A stretch of 64,000 nucleotides of DNA, taken from positions 43,064,008 to 43,128,007 of the forward strand of contig CM043800.1 in the NCBI GenBank assembly GCA_023974075.1. Direction: 5' to 3'. The position numbers and the translations under genes were made by a program. Position 1 is the stretch's first letter, and every line of letters begins with the position of its first letter. This document shows, piece by piece, positions 35,879-45,675 of this stretch. The DNA comes from Chaenocephalus aceratus (taxonomy: Eukaryota; Chordata; Actinopteri; Perciformes; Channichthyidae). The notes beneath the pieces were generated by a model. That model saw only the letters and a list, made by a program, of their open reading frames with translations. It did not search any database and had not been told where the DNA came from.

Positions 35879-36071
35879 CTGCTCTGTGGATCCGAAGCTG
35901 AGGCTGTAAAACAGCGTCCAGAAGCTTCTGGAGTCTCTTGTTCTCCTCTTTGGAAAGAAACAGCTCCTCCTCGAGCTCTGCTATTGTTTGTTCAAACAGA
36001 GCAAATGTCTCTTCATTAGCAGCAGTGACTCGCTGCTTCTTCAACGACAGCAGCATTTGGACTTTACTCAT
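35879..36071 (-). CDS. C2H2 zinc-finger gene copy 2, first coding exon
   Basis: ATG at 36071 opens MSKVQMLLSLKKQRVTAANE and ends with QLRIHRAG before the donor CAG|GTCTGT at 35879/35878. It differs from copy 1 by very few residues (Val for Leu, Phe for Ser). The coiled-coil-like ELEEELFLSKEENKRLQ segment is intact. Its finger exon (26330-27596) is badly frameshifted, so the gene as a whole is not expected to work. The LINE tail and TTC repeat lie about 285 bp upstream, as in the other copies. Confidence 0.8.
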
Positions 36072-36354
36072 GTTTCCTAGATCACCTTTTCCTGCAGACT
36101 CCGTTAAACACACCGTTTCTCTCTGCATCAAACTCTCAATCTGACTAGTGTTGCTAACGTGTTTCCAGCTAGCATGCTAAGCTAGCTCCTGTAGTCCGAG
36201 GTAAACGCTCCAGAAGAAAGAGCACACAGTCCATTCGGAGGTTTATCCAGACACACAGATGATGGATCAGTAGAGCTGGAGCTCACACACACACTTTCCC
36301 AGGAACACAGAGAGAGAGAGAACCGTAGCGACGAGACGCCACGTGGATCCAGGT

Positions 36355-36540
36355 TCTTCTTCTTCTTCTTCTTCTTCTTCTTCTTCTTCTTCTCTCTGTA
36401 TTTTGGCGGATTGCAAACAGCTTTAAGGTGCATACCGCCACCTACTGTACAATAGTGTGTATCACCATATCATCCTATCACCACCTGTGGAATTATACCA
36501 TTGTGTTGTTTACGTTGTTTTAAAGTCTTCCAATCAATCC
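36355..36540 (-). repeat. LINE 3' end with short GAA/TTC tail (copy 2)
   Basis: Minus-strand 'gcaatccgccaaaatacaga' passes into a GAA tail of about 12 units (36356-36392). Same insertion as in copies 1 and 3. Confidence 0.7.
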
Positions 36541-36567
36541 TGTTCCACTCAAATACTTAAGAATGGC

Positions 36568-36950
36568 CTTCCTGCCTCTCTTACCCCCTCACCTTCTCTT
36601 TCCAGTGTCCCCATCAGGCTCCACCCCCTTCCTGTCTCTCTTACCCCCTCACCTTCTGTTCCCAGTGTCCCCATCAGGCTCCACTCCCTTCCTTGTAGCT
36701 CTTACCCCCTCACCTTCTGTTCCCAGTGTCCCCATCAGGCTCCACTCCCTTCCTGGTAGCTCTTACCCCCTCACCTTCTGTTCCCAGTGTCCCCATCAGG
36801 CTCCACTCCCTTCCTGCCTCTCTTACCCCCTCACCTTCTGTTCCCAGTGTCTCCATCAGGCTCCACTCCCTTCCTGGTAGCTCTTACCCCCTCACCTTCT
36901 GTTCCCAGTGTCCCCATCAGGCTCCACTCCCTTCCTGCCTCTCTGACCCT
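36568..36950 (-). repeat. 60/61-bp minisatellite derived from a LINE
   Basis: The unit 'ttaccccctcaccttctgtt' plus 'cccagtgtccccatcaggct' and so on repeats six to seven times. On the minus strand it is continuous with the LINE C-terminal frame (36831-37205), so it grew from that coding sequence. Copy 3 has only two to three units (about 49845-49975). Confidence 0.85.
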
Positions 36951-37205
36951 GTCTCTTAGTTGTTCCCTCTCTGTTTTGTACATGTTACAGTGTAATATGA
37001 TGTGTTCCACATTTTCTTTCACTCCACACCCCCTGCATTCTTCAACTTTGCATTTTCCCATTAAAAACATTAAGCTGTTTAATCCTGTATGATCCAGTCT
37101 GAGTCTAGTGATGGTGATCTCCTCCTTTACTATGACTGATCTTTGTAACTTGTGGTATCTCCTCCCTTTCTGGTCTTCCTCCCACCTTGTCTGCCATATT
37201 TCCAT
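36831..37205 (-). pseudogene. LINE C-terminal domain (I-like) running into the minisatellite
   Basis: The minus-strand frame starting at 37205 reads MEIWQTRWEEDQKGRRYHKL, TRLRLDHTGLN and CRGCGVKENVEHIILHC, the C-terminal cysteine/histidine region seen in I-like and related LINEs with RNase H. The frame then enters the 60-bp repeats. The 5' part of the LINE is missing. It lies just upstream of the LINE 3'-UTR and GAA tail at 36355-36540, so these form one truncated element. Confidence 0.6.
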
Positions 37206-37231
37206 ACCCTTGTAGTGATCACTTATTAATA

Positions 37232-39030
37232 CACTGCACTGTAAAAAAAGATCGTAATTTTACAGTAAATAACTGTACATTTTTATAGTAATTATCATGT
37301 TTTTTTTAAATAACTTGCAAAATCCTGTAAAATGGCAGATATTAACTATAAATTAACAACCCAAAACATTATTTTAAGTATTTTGACAATAACAACAAAT
37401 AACGTTTATTTCATTTTTTTTGCAGTAAATTTACTATATAATATTTACAGTATTGTTGCACTTTCAGAAAATACTTGTAGATGTACGTAAAATAAAAAGT
37501 ATTATCTGTAATTAAATATGTAACTCGTAATATAAAAGTCTATTACTATTATAAGACTATAAGATATTTCTTTGTAATTTTAAGTTAAACATAAAACTGT
37601 AAAAAAAAGCGTCAAATAAAAAAACGTAAAATGTAAGTAAAACATTTTTACATAAATAATGTTCTCAATATTCGATTGAATCCACCACAAACACAAAATA
37701 TCCAATGTTGAAACAAAAGTAAATAAATATCTTTTCATTAAATTCCTAATTTACTATATTGTAAACATCTACAGATGACAATATCATTAAAAAAAATAAA
37801 AATCATAGAAAGTGGAGAAATCTCTGCAGGGAGGACCAAGGTTTAAAGAGCAGCTTCCAGGTTAAAGACACCTGTGAATAAATGTGTAGGAAAATGATGA
37901 ATACACTAGATTTTCAAAAAAATATACAGAAATATACACTACAGTGACATCTGGCGTCGTTTTTGTAAGAAATGTTCACTTCCGCATAAAAAAGCCTCGG
38001 CACGTGACCTCCCGCGTGTGACGTAACAAAGGGTAGACAAGGGGGAGAGCGGCCGGTGTAACATATTAATAAACATGGATCTCAATGCTAGTTTCGACAC
38101 AGAAGACACAGAAGAAGTTGAACATGAATATTCAAATGCATATGACGGACCACAACCTTATAATTATGAGCCTGCTAGGCGTCCAAGAGACCAGGAGCAG
38201 CCAAGGATTAGAAGAAATAACGGCCATCGGAGAGAAATTGAGCTTTGGTGTGAGGAGAACCAGTAGAGAACTGGGCAGCTATCTTGGTGAGTGACCGTTA
38301 TTAGCTACAGAATGTTAGCTAACGTCACATCACAACATTGTGAAGTTATATCAGGCTATAACTAAAGTAGCATTGATAATATAGTAACGTTACTGGCAGG
38401 ACTGTTGATACTGATCCATAACAGAAACTAATGTGCAAGTATCAGCCGTATCTCGCGTTACCTAATGCAAATCCACACTACGTTACGGTGCTGTACCGGA
38501 GGGGAGAGAGAGAGCAGGGAAGGAGGGGGGGGGGGGAGAGAGATGTAATACGGTTTCCTGATAAACTACAATACAATAAATACAAATACAATGTAAAACT
38601 ACCGAAAAATACCAGCTCACTAAAACACAACCGCTCAACTCAACGCAACTACTAACTATACCCGCGATCAGAGAGCGGAGATGTTTACCCTTTGTGATGT
38701 AATATGACGCGTTTGACATATGACCTGAAAAAAAAAGCCGTTTTTAAGAGCAGAGCTCAAAGTTGCTCCTTTCCCTCTGAATTCCTGCCCTTATGTCTCG
38801 TAAAACATATCAAATCCTACATTCACATTTTTAATTGTAATTTTCAAGCAAGTTTAAGCATAAATGTAGAAAAAAACAAAACCTGCAAGGTGCTCTTTAA
38901 AACACACACTGTTATTTACTCAACAATAAGTCACAGTTATCCTTGTTTTATTTATGTGTTCTGTTGCTGTGTTTTTTTTTTTCCATTGGTCAATTTACAG
39001 TAATAAACCTTAGTTTTACAGTATAATGTA
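37232..39030. repeat. AT-rich DNA-transposon-like segment
   Basis: The left side (cactgtaaaaaaagatcgta, with repeated 'tttacagtaa') and right side (tttacagtaataaac, ttttacagtat) show the ACTGTAAAA-type ends common in fish MITEs, but a clear paired end and target duplication were not found. It encloses the short exon at 38075 and a G-rich run at about 38525-38535. Confidence 0.35.
38075..38285 (+). CDS. Possible first exon, YxYEP-containing acidic protein
   Basis: ATG at 38075 follows a CG-containing stretch (cacgtgacctcccgcgtgtg). The frame reads MDLNASFDTEDTEEVEHEYS and then PQPYNYEPARRPRDQEQP, and meets a TAG at 38264. A donor-like TTG|GTGAGTG is at about 38283-38290. The PYNYEP motif and a later LWCEEN weakly recall the P2X7-type C-terminal domain found in some fish proteins, but the match is too short to rely on. 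A frameshift near 38225 would join a second frame ending at the donor. Could be a transposon-encoded exon. Confidence 0.3.
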
Positions 39031-39590
39031 TGGTTTTCAGATTCTGGCCGACAGCCAGAGCTACGGCACTTGAAATATAATTCAGCCATAATACGGCAGA
39101 CAAGTCAGGCATGTTTGGAATGAGTCCACAACACTCCTGATTGGTTAATATAAATGTAATCTAAGAAACCTGCCAATGAGAACTGTCCGCGCCTGTCGTT
39201 CACAATTGAAACTTCGACATCAGTTTGAGCGGGTCTCCTCCTGCAGAGCTACAGCTGTCTGTAAATGTACTGCAGGAGTTTATGGATTAATATCGGGATC
39301 GTTTTACATTTACACGTTGAAATATTATATTTATGTAAGTTGTATGCATTAATGTGAGGAGGAGAGTAATATCTGTTTAGTTTTCTTTTCTATCGTCACA
39401 CCTTTTACACTTTTCAATTTGTCTCAAAAAATAGACAAATCTCTCCGAGGGCAGCAAATTGGCTAGAACCGGGTCCTAGGCCTCAAGAGCATTTCTTGTG
39501 CTGGCAGACACATAGAAACAAATTGGCTGGGCGCACTTTGTATGCGCATGTAACCCCGGTGTAGTGTCCCCTCGGCAACAGACCACTCAG
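39031..39590. other. No recognisable gene
   Basis: Unique-looking spacer; no motifs identified. Confidence 0.4.
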
Positions 39591-39599
39591 AGCTGGTGA

Positions 39600-40095
39600 T
39601 TACTTCAGTTTATTTCCATACCTGCATTTCAATGGACACATACAATGGACACGTGAGCTGCGTTTCTCAACAGATCCTCACGCGGTGTCAAAATCTCAAA
39701 AGAAGTGTCCAATAATCAACAACACAACAATGATCGTATAGTGGTAGTATAAACAATGTGAAACATTAAACATAAACAAACTGGTGTACAAAACTCACAT
39801 ACCTGCATTTCAATGGACAACATAAAATGGACACGTGAGCTGCGTTCTGTTGGAGAGATAGCACCACGCTCACGTTAGCCTATTAGCTCATATTAGCTAT
39901 TTATGATCACATTAATAAATCATATAACACAAATAGCGAATCACACAAAAAATATGTTGCTGTGAGCATTAAACGACTAACATTAAACTAAACAAACACA
40001 ACAGAACGTTATTGTTCTAATAAAATAATAACATACATTTTGTCCACCGACATAATACAATAGCACCTTGCTCTCAAAGATCCTCACGCGGTATG
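39600..40095. repeat. Internal short repeats of the 39.6-42.2 kb segment
   Basis: 'acctgcatttcaatggaca' occurs at about 39621 and 39801, and 'agatcctcacgcggt' at about 39672 and 40078. They mark an internally repetitive element of unknown type. Confidence 0.6.
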
Positions 40096-40145
40096 AGAAT
40101 CTCCCACAATCCATTGCGGTAACAAAGCTACAGTAATGCAGGCAC

Positions 40146-40376
40146 ATGTTTGTAACACCAGATGGCGTAATTCTCCAATTTAACCAGGATGTTACACCAC
40201 CCGTTATAACTCCGTTACACGCGCACACTAAAAGATTCCACAATCTTAACGCTCTAGCTGTGCGAGATGGTTCAATCTTCTTAAGAGCAGTTCTGAGTAG
40301 ATTCTATAATAGGAAAAACAGGTTTAAAAATATTAGGAGAGCTGCCAAAGTAAGAGTATGGAAGAAACATATCTAA
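40146..40376 (+). other. Short open frame shared by both segment copies
   Basis: The frame (FVTPDGVILQFNQDVTPPVI and onward) is open in both copies (here and 47402-47659) over about 60 residues. No known motif. The start codons differ because of a 5-bp indel, so coding status is doubtful. Confidence 0.2.
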
Positions 40377-40639
40377 ACGATGATTAGATAAAAAACATTA
40401 TAAATATATTAGTCAGTTAATATTCATGCAAACTCATGCCTCTGTGCCTCCAGGGAAGAAAGGAAAAGTCCTTTAGGCGAAGACAGAATACTTTCTATGT
40501 TTAATTCTCTGAGCTGTCAGCACTGCCTTAAAAACAAGATTGGTTCTTATCTCCCGAAGTAAAAGGGTATAGGATGTTTGACGTTTTCATATATTGTACA
40601 TACTGTTTAGTACGTAGAGAAGCCAAACAAACAAAGTCC

Positions 40640-41688
40640 AGGGTTGCAGTCGGATAATCCAAAAATCAGCTCCTAAATTCTAACCCTATCGTCTATTCCT
40701 TGACCTCTGAGTGATTAACCCCTCACAGGGTTAAGGGATAGTGGATAGGAGAATTCAAAAGGACTTAGGAGAAGAGACTGCGGTACTTTAGAGAATCGAC
40801 TGCACTTCCACTATCCGACGTGTTTATGATGCGCCAGCGGACGTCATGATGTGCGTCTGCTGCTGTGGGGAAACTATGGAAACTACAGTTTTCTATACAG
40901 CGGACTACAAACATGGATGTTCAATAAGAACCAGGGACTACTGTAAGCTCATCTAGAGACTCTGCACCGTGCTCTGATGCTGCTGCTTTGCTTTATGAAC
41001 GTGGACAACAGAGAAACATATTCTTCAGGACCAAAGTTGGAATTGAAATAAAAAAGGAAAGTGAAACTTCTGCTCGTCTCCCTCTCCCTCCGGTCCACAT
41101 TAATACAAATGATACCAATACGTATGATTGATGAACTAAAGATCTTAAAATCAATACAGATGTATAAACATTATTCCTTACCATCTATCACTGTGTATAT
41201 CACCATTCAAACATCTTTTAAAAGTTAAACAAACTCCACACAGCTCAGTAAAGACTGTGAAATGTTGACTTTATTTGATCATTTCAGTAAAAACTACGTT
41301 CATATTTCTCTCTTTGATTATAATACTGATGAACGTTCAGAACAAAACACTTTGGCAACTTACCACATACGTTTTAAAAAGCTTAATACGCACCGTAACT
41401 TTCATGATATCATTTCTCGGTCATAATCGTTTGTTTCCGTGAACGGCCAACTGTTGTGTGACGGCAAATGCTGCGGCTAGAATGCATTGTGGGGCAGCAT
41501 TTTCTCCTCTCCTTATTCCGGTGAGGGAGGTCCAGTGGTTCCTAAGCTAAAGGAGGTTATAAAGGAAGTTTGAAACCTCCCTTCCTATCATCTAGAGAAT
41601 CAGCTCTTATCATGGCTGCCACTGAGGGACTTCCGGGTAATTTCACTCCGTTAGGAAGGTAAGCTAAATGGACTATTCGACTTCAGCC
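40640..41688. mobile_element. MITE-like element with CAGGGTTGCAGTCG end
   Basis: The left end CAGGGTTGCAGTCGG and right end CGACTTCAGCCC are approximate inverted repeats. Related inner blocks (caaaaggacttaggag; cctaagctaaaggagg) are of a kind known in fish MITEs. Target duplication not identified. Confidence 0.4.
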
Positions 41689-42235
41689 CAGATTTAGCTA
41701 GAGGGTGACGACTCAAAAGAGAGTTTTGGTAAAAAAAAAACGGCAGATTTTGTCCTCATTTTCCTGCCTACTCTTATACAAATTCTTTGGAGTGGATTGA
41801 ATGATATGAAAGCAATTGAAAAGACACAAGATTTTCCGATAAAAACAGCAGGATTTTCATAAAAATATAAATAGGAAATGCAAAAAACACTCAAATCCCA
41901 TAAAAGGAGGCGGGTGTTACTAGAGCTGCTAAAAATAGACCTTTCAATAAAAAAAACAGGTGCATTTTCAATAATAAGAAATAGACCAAAATACTATTAA
42001 AAATTATTTGCCCTACTTGTCGCGTTTACAATGCTGTATTGATTTTGGGTCATTAGTTATTCCAACGTTGTGTCTAAAGTTTTAGCTGTTGATGCAGGAC
42101 AGTCTAATCATCAGTTCAAACATCGAGAACTTTTCCCCAAAACGTAGAGACACATGAAGTAAGGGTCTCTGGAGAAACTTCAAAACAGAATATTCTGGAA
42201 AGTTGGTAGAGACGATATTACCAATCACTCACAGG

Positions 42236-42330
42236 AGTAGTTATAAACATGCCGCTTTCGTCAAATTAGTATGCATAGAAAGTGACAGGTGGACACGCCC
42301 CCAATTATGCAAATGAGCGAAGTCCGTCTC
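42236..42330 (+). repeat. Polinton B terminus (TIR) with octamer ATGCAAAT
   Basis: Aligns with fragment A (minus strand from 16699): CTTTCGTCAA, AAGTGACAGGTGG and TATGCAAATGAGC in the same order. The octamer ATGCAAAT is at 42307-42314 here and inverted at 16621-16628 there. Confidence 0.75.
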
Positions 42331-42414
42331 CCATTGGCCAATGAGCTAAGTCCCGCCTCCCTTTGTCCCACCTCCCATTCTTTGATGTGTGTGTTATCAG
42401 ATTGGAGTGAAAGC

Positions 42415-42790
42415 CCCCCCGGCGTAGTTCTTTGATGTACTGTATAAGTGCTCTCTTTAAAGTTAAGGTATTTGACCCTTGCTCCTGAGAGTTGAGTAAT
42501 TAGCCTTGTAATCAGATAGGATTTAAATGCCCCAGGCAGTCCCTTTGTTGTATATTTCTTTGATGTATTGATTAAGACAGTCTCTATGAAGTTAAGGTAT
42601 TTGACCCCTGCCCCTGAGAGTTGAATAATTAGCCTTGCAATCAGATATGAGTGAAAAGCCCCAGGCAGTCCCTTTTGTTTTCTAGTTCTTTCATGTATTG
42701 ATTAAGCCAGTCTCTTTAAAGTTATTTGACCCCTGCCCCTCAGAGTTGTGTAATTAGCCTTCTGATGTATGCCCTTTGATGTTAATCTCT
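42415..42790 (+). repeat. Subterminal tandem repeat of Polinton B
   Basis: About three units of roughly 125 bp (tctttgatgta, 'aaggtatttgacccctgccc', 'taattagcctt'). Homologous to 16010-16600. Confidence 0.75.
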
Positions 42791-43074
42791 GAATAAGTAT
42801 CTACCCTCCCAGCCTCCCTCCTTTGCCCCACCCCTCCTGAGGCTGTGAGCCAGCAGAGGAGTGTATAGAGATATGCTCAAAAAAAAAAAAAAAAAAAAAG
42901 ACAAACAATTCAGCTTACCAAGGCACCTTTTTCAAAAAAGAAAAATGGCCGAGAGACGTCTCGATAAGGTTTAATCATCGAGAGGCCTGTGTAACAACTT
43001 ACCACCATCCATCTGAAGCGCCAGTCAAGAATTGAATGCAGTATCTGGGCCGGGTTCAGAGTACAGCCAAAATA

Positions 43075-43175
43075 TCTGTGCACAAACTTATCTCGCGCCC
43101 TCTTTTGGTCAAGGACGCGTTCGTGGGGGTTGGAGGAGGGGCTCAGGGAGGAAGGGGCAGACTTTCCCCTGTTTT
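43075..43175 (+). repeat. MITE-core block within Polinton B
   Basis: 'gtgcacaaacttatctcgcg' to 'ggaggaggggctcagggagg' matches 31914-32000 in the TTAA MITE and, partly, the duplicated block at 15692-15800. Confidence 0.7.
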
Positions 43176-43789
43176 TGACTGCAAAATACTCTCACTTTTA
43201 TCGAAAGGGCTCCGCGATTGTTTAATTGAAAACACAACATTGAACACATTTTCATAAAAACACATTACATTTTACCAAGTTAATGCCGTAGTGCATACAT
43301 GGTAATAGACTTAACGATTTGCACTGCTGCTTCTCTCCGCGTTTCGTTTACATTGATCGATTTACCGTTCAATTCACACTGCCCAAGTAGATGTTTAGGA
43401 GTCTCTTGGAAGTATACGAATGCAGTATATGTTTTACAAAGGGGGTATTCATGTTATTTTATTAGATCTTATTTAGGTTTTATAATAGTGATACCTGAGG
43501 ATATTCTCTTTTTTTAATTGTAGGGACTGTGAACTAATGTGTAATTACTTTTTACTAACTATAAGAAAAGTCTCTCTGAAGAGGGGAAATAATAAAACTA
43601 TTTTAAAAACATGATCTTTGTCTTTTTATAATTATTTTACACCACTATCAGGAAACCCAATATTAAGTTTGTGTGAGGTTGTACTAGGGATAATATTAGA
43701 ATTGTTCTGTATTCATAAAGAGAAGTTTTCTTAAAATGTGTTTCTCCTCCATTTCGCTCCATGAAGCCTCCAGCTTGTACAAGGGCTCC

Positions 43790-43878
43790 GCCTCCCCCTC
43801 AACATAACAACTCCCCGCCCTACTCAACAGATAATTTAAAAGTAAGGACCCCTCAAGGACATTTGTTGAACACTAACA
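43790..43878 (+). promoter_or_regulatory. Conserved upstream module of the MDxRK family (copy B1)
   Basis: CCTCAACATAACAACTCCCC, then CAACAGATAATTTAAAAGTA and CCCTCAAGGACA, ends just before the ATG at 43879. Same layout as 15543-15640. Confidence 0.55.
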
Positions 43879-44391
43879 ATGGATCTGAGAAAAAACAAGT
43901 CTCTCCCCGCGAGTTACAGCATGGAGCAAACGCCTGGAGGACCCCCATCCTCTAAAACAATCTGGACACCCGATCTCGACAGCGCTATGGCTGACATTGA
44001 TATGGCTGACACTGATATGTATCAACCTCCATCTACTCCATCCGAATCTCCAGGGGAATCAACAACTTGGTGTTCATTCGGTTCAATACGGCCATTCGGG
44101 ACGCTCTACAACCAGGGCCTCATACGTCACATATGGTGACATAAGATATTTGCAGTAAAAAGCAAATACAGCATGCAAGATCAAAGAAGAGTTTTCACCG
44201 CTGCCCCTCAAGGTGGAGAAAGAAGAAGGATATTTCCCCACCGACAGAAGTAAGAAGAGTCCTGACAAGCACCGTCTGGGAAACTAAAAGCGGACCATCG
44301 GGGCGAGGGTATTACCGTGCAAGCCGTATGGTGACCCTGGGGAAAGACCCCTCTGATGATTTTGTTTTGGAGTATTTCAACTCTACATGAG
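43879..44391 (+). pseudogene. Unrecognised Polinton gene, WTPDLDSAMADID family (copy B1)
   Basis: ATG at 43879 starts MDLRKNKSLPASYSMEQTPG and continues with WTPDLDSAMADIDMADTDMY and a Pro/Ser stretch to about 44070. A frameshift there leads to a second frame with IRDALQPG, and a third with SGPSGRGYYRASRMVTLGKD ending at a TGA near 44389. The first two parts match the fragment A gene (15532-14870) in the same order, so the family is real although both copies are broken. Function unknown. It follows the conserved upstream module directly and is the first gene inside the Polinton terminus, as in fragment A. Confidence 0.6.
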
Positions 44392-44547
44392 GGGTTTTTT
44401 CAGACATCCTTGCGGGTGCCTCTGACTGCTTGGCTGAAAATGATTGATGGAAAAGCTACAAAGCTTAAAGAACTTTTTTTAAACAGAGTCAGACATCGAT
44501 CGACATTATACTGGTGAAAAAGACTCTCACTTTTGCAGAGGACTCCG

Positions 44548-44620
44548 CCTCCCACTCAACATAACAAGTCACACCCTATTCACCAGATCATTTAAAACTA
44601 AGGATCCGTCAAAGAAAAAC
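44548..44620 (+). promoter_or_regulatory. Conserved upstream module (copy B2), start codon lost
   Basis: CACTCAACATAACAAGTCAC, CACCAGATCATTTAAAACTA and CCGTCAAAG occur in the usual order. No MDxRK start follows; the next 150 bp have no recognisable family sequence. The preceding 'gctacaaagcttaaagaact' block recurs before copy B3 at a distance of about 1018 bp. Confidence 0.5.
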
Positions 44621-44639
44621 ATTGTGTATTCTATCTATG

Positions 44640-45430
44640 TAAAAAGAGCGTCAGGGTTGTCTTACGAAAATGTGTTATCTCTGTATCAAGATGATGTGTT
44701 TAAAAATGAATTTTGTGAAAAATACCAACTGTGTGAGAGACGTCATAAAGACACTCATTTTAACCACAGTGTTTGTTCTCTACAAATGTTTTAAGATTGT
44801 TACAAAATGTAAAAAATAAAAATAAAAGGTATGGAGACAAAATTAATTCAGGTGACTCTGTTTTTATTAGGAAAACAAAAATATAATACAAATGGTTTAG
44901 AGGGTAAAAATGTAACCATCTTGGACTTAATAGTCTAACAAAATACTTTATCTGAATACATTTGTTCTTTTTAAGCGCACTTTTTTAAATTATTTATTTA
45001 TTATTTCAGTGGAACAATCCAGTTTTTGTTAACATCAATGCTTTTTTCTCTTTTCTTGTGTTACTAAGATACTTTTAGACACACTTTGGCGTATGCAACA
45101 CTTGTTCAGTTAAACAAGGTTTTTTATTTTCTGATAAACTTACATATTTTAGTTATTTTCTGCTACCAAGATACTTTGAGATACACCTTGATGTATGCAA
45201 CACTTAACAAAGAGTATAATATGAAGTACTTGGTAAGGAAGGGGTTTTTCTTTAAGGGGTGCAAAACTTTAGAACAGGGTAAAATATTCATAATTTGTAA
45301 TGAATTGAGTTTTCTTTCTTTTTGATTTTCAACATACTATTTGTAGACAATGACTTTTCCATATTTCTGACAAACTATACTTTTTTGACTTTTTCCGTAA
45401 CATCTTGACAAACTATTACTTATTCTTAAA
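44640..45430. other. AT-rich spacer within Polinton B
   Basis: No coding sequence recognised. Contains a diverged repeat of about 100 bp ('atactttgagatacacct', 'gtatgcaacactt') at about 45070 and 45170. Confidence 0.4.
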
Positions 45431-45529
45431 TGTTGACCTATTGCTGCTTGGTTGGAGATGATAGATGAAAAAGCTACAACGCTTAAAGAACCTTTTTTTA
45501 AAAACTCTCAATTCTATAAATGACTCCCC

Positions 45530-45675
45530 CCATTCAATGCAATAAGCCCCAACCCTCCACTCAGCAAATCATCTAAAACGAAGGACCCCACTAAGACGAC
45601 CGTTGTAAACTAGCCATGGAGCAGAGAAAAACCAAGACTCCCCCCGCGAGTTGCAGCCAGGAACAGACTCCTGGA
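45530..45675 (+). pseudogene. Upstream module and start of MDxRK family gene (copy B3)
   Basis: The module (CAATAAGCCCCAACCCTCCA, CAGCAAATCATCTAAAACGA) leads to ATG at 45616 with MEQRKTKTPPASCSQEQTPG. The frame is cut after about 20 codons by the DNA element starting at 45676. The N-terminus matches copies A and B1 closely enough to be the same family. Confidence 0.55.

Larger units (their letters stand above)
39856..42235. repeat. Repeated segment, copy 1
   Basis: It matches 47122-48023 from 'gatagcaccacgctca' to 'attaccaatcactcacagg', but has an extra 1.5 kb (about 40330-41795) containing a MITE. It contains a short open frame (40146-40376) whose sequence is shared with copy 2. It ends exactly at the Polinton B terminus. 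Confidence 0.8.
42236..45675 (+). mobile_element. Polinton/Maverick fragment B, terminus and adjacent genes
   Basis: Begins AGTAGTTATAAACATGCCGC at 42236, directly after 'attaccaatcactcacagg'; the repeat copy at 48023 has the same left flank with no Polinton. Subterminal tandem repeats, a GC-rich MITE core and three upstream modules with at least two starts of the MDxRK gene follow. No integrase or capsid gene is present. The fragment ends at a TIR-bounded DNA element at 45676. It points away from fragment A (right-facing here, left-facing there). Confidence 0.75.

Noticed and set aside
36563..36959. Plus-strand Pro/Ser-rich frames
   Set aside because: Minisatellite units read on the wrong strand; the LINE frame on the minus strand explains the sequence.
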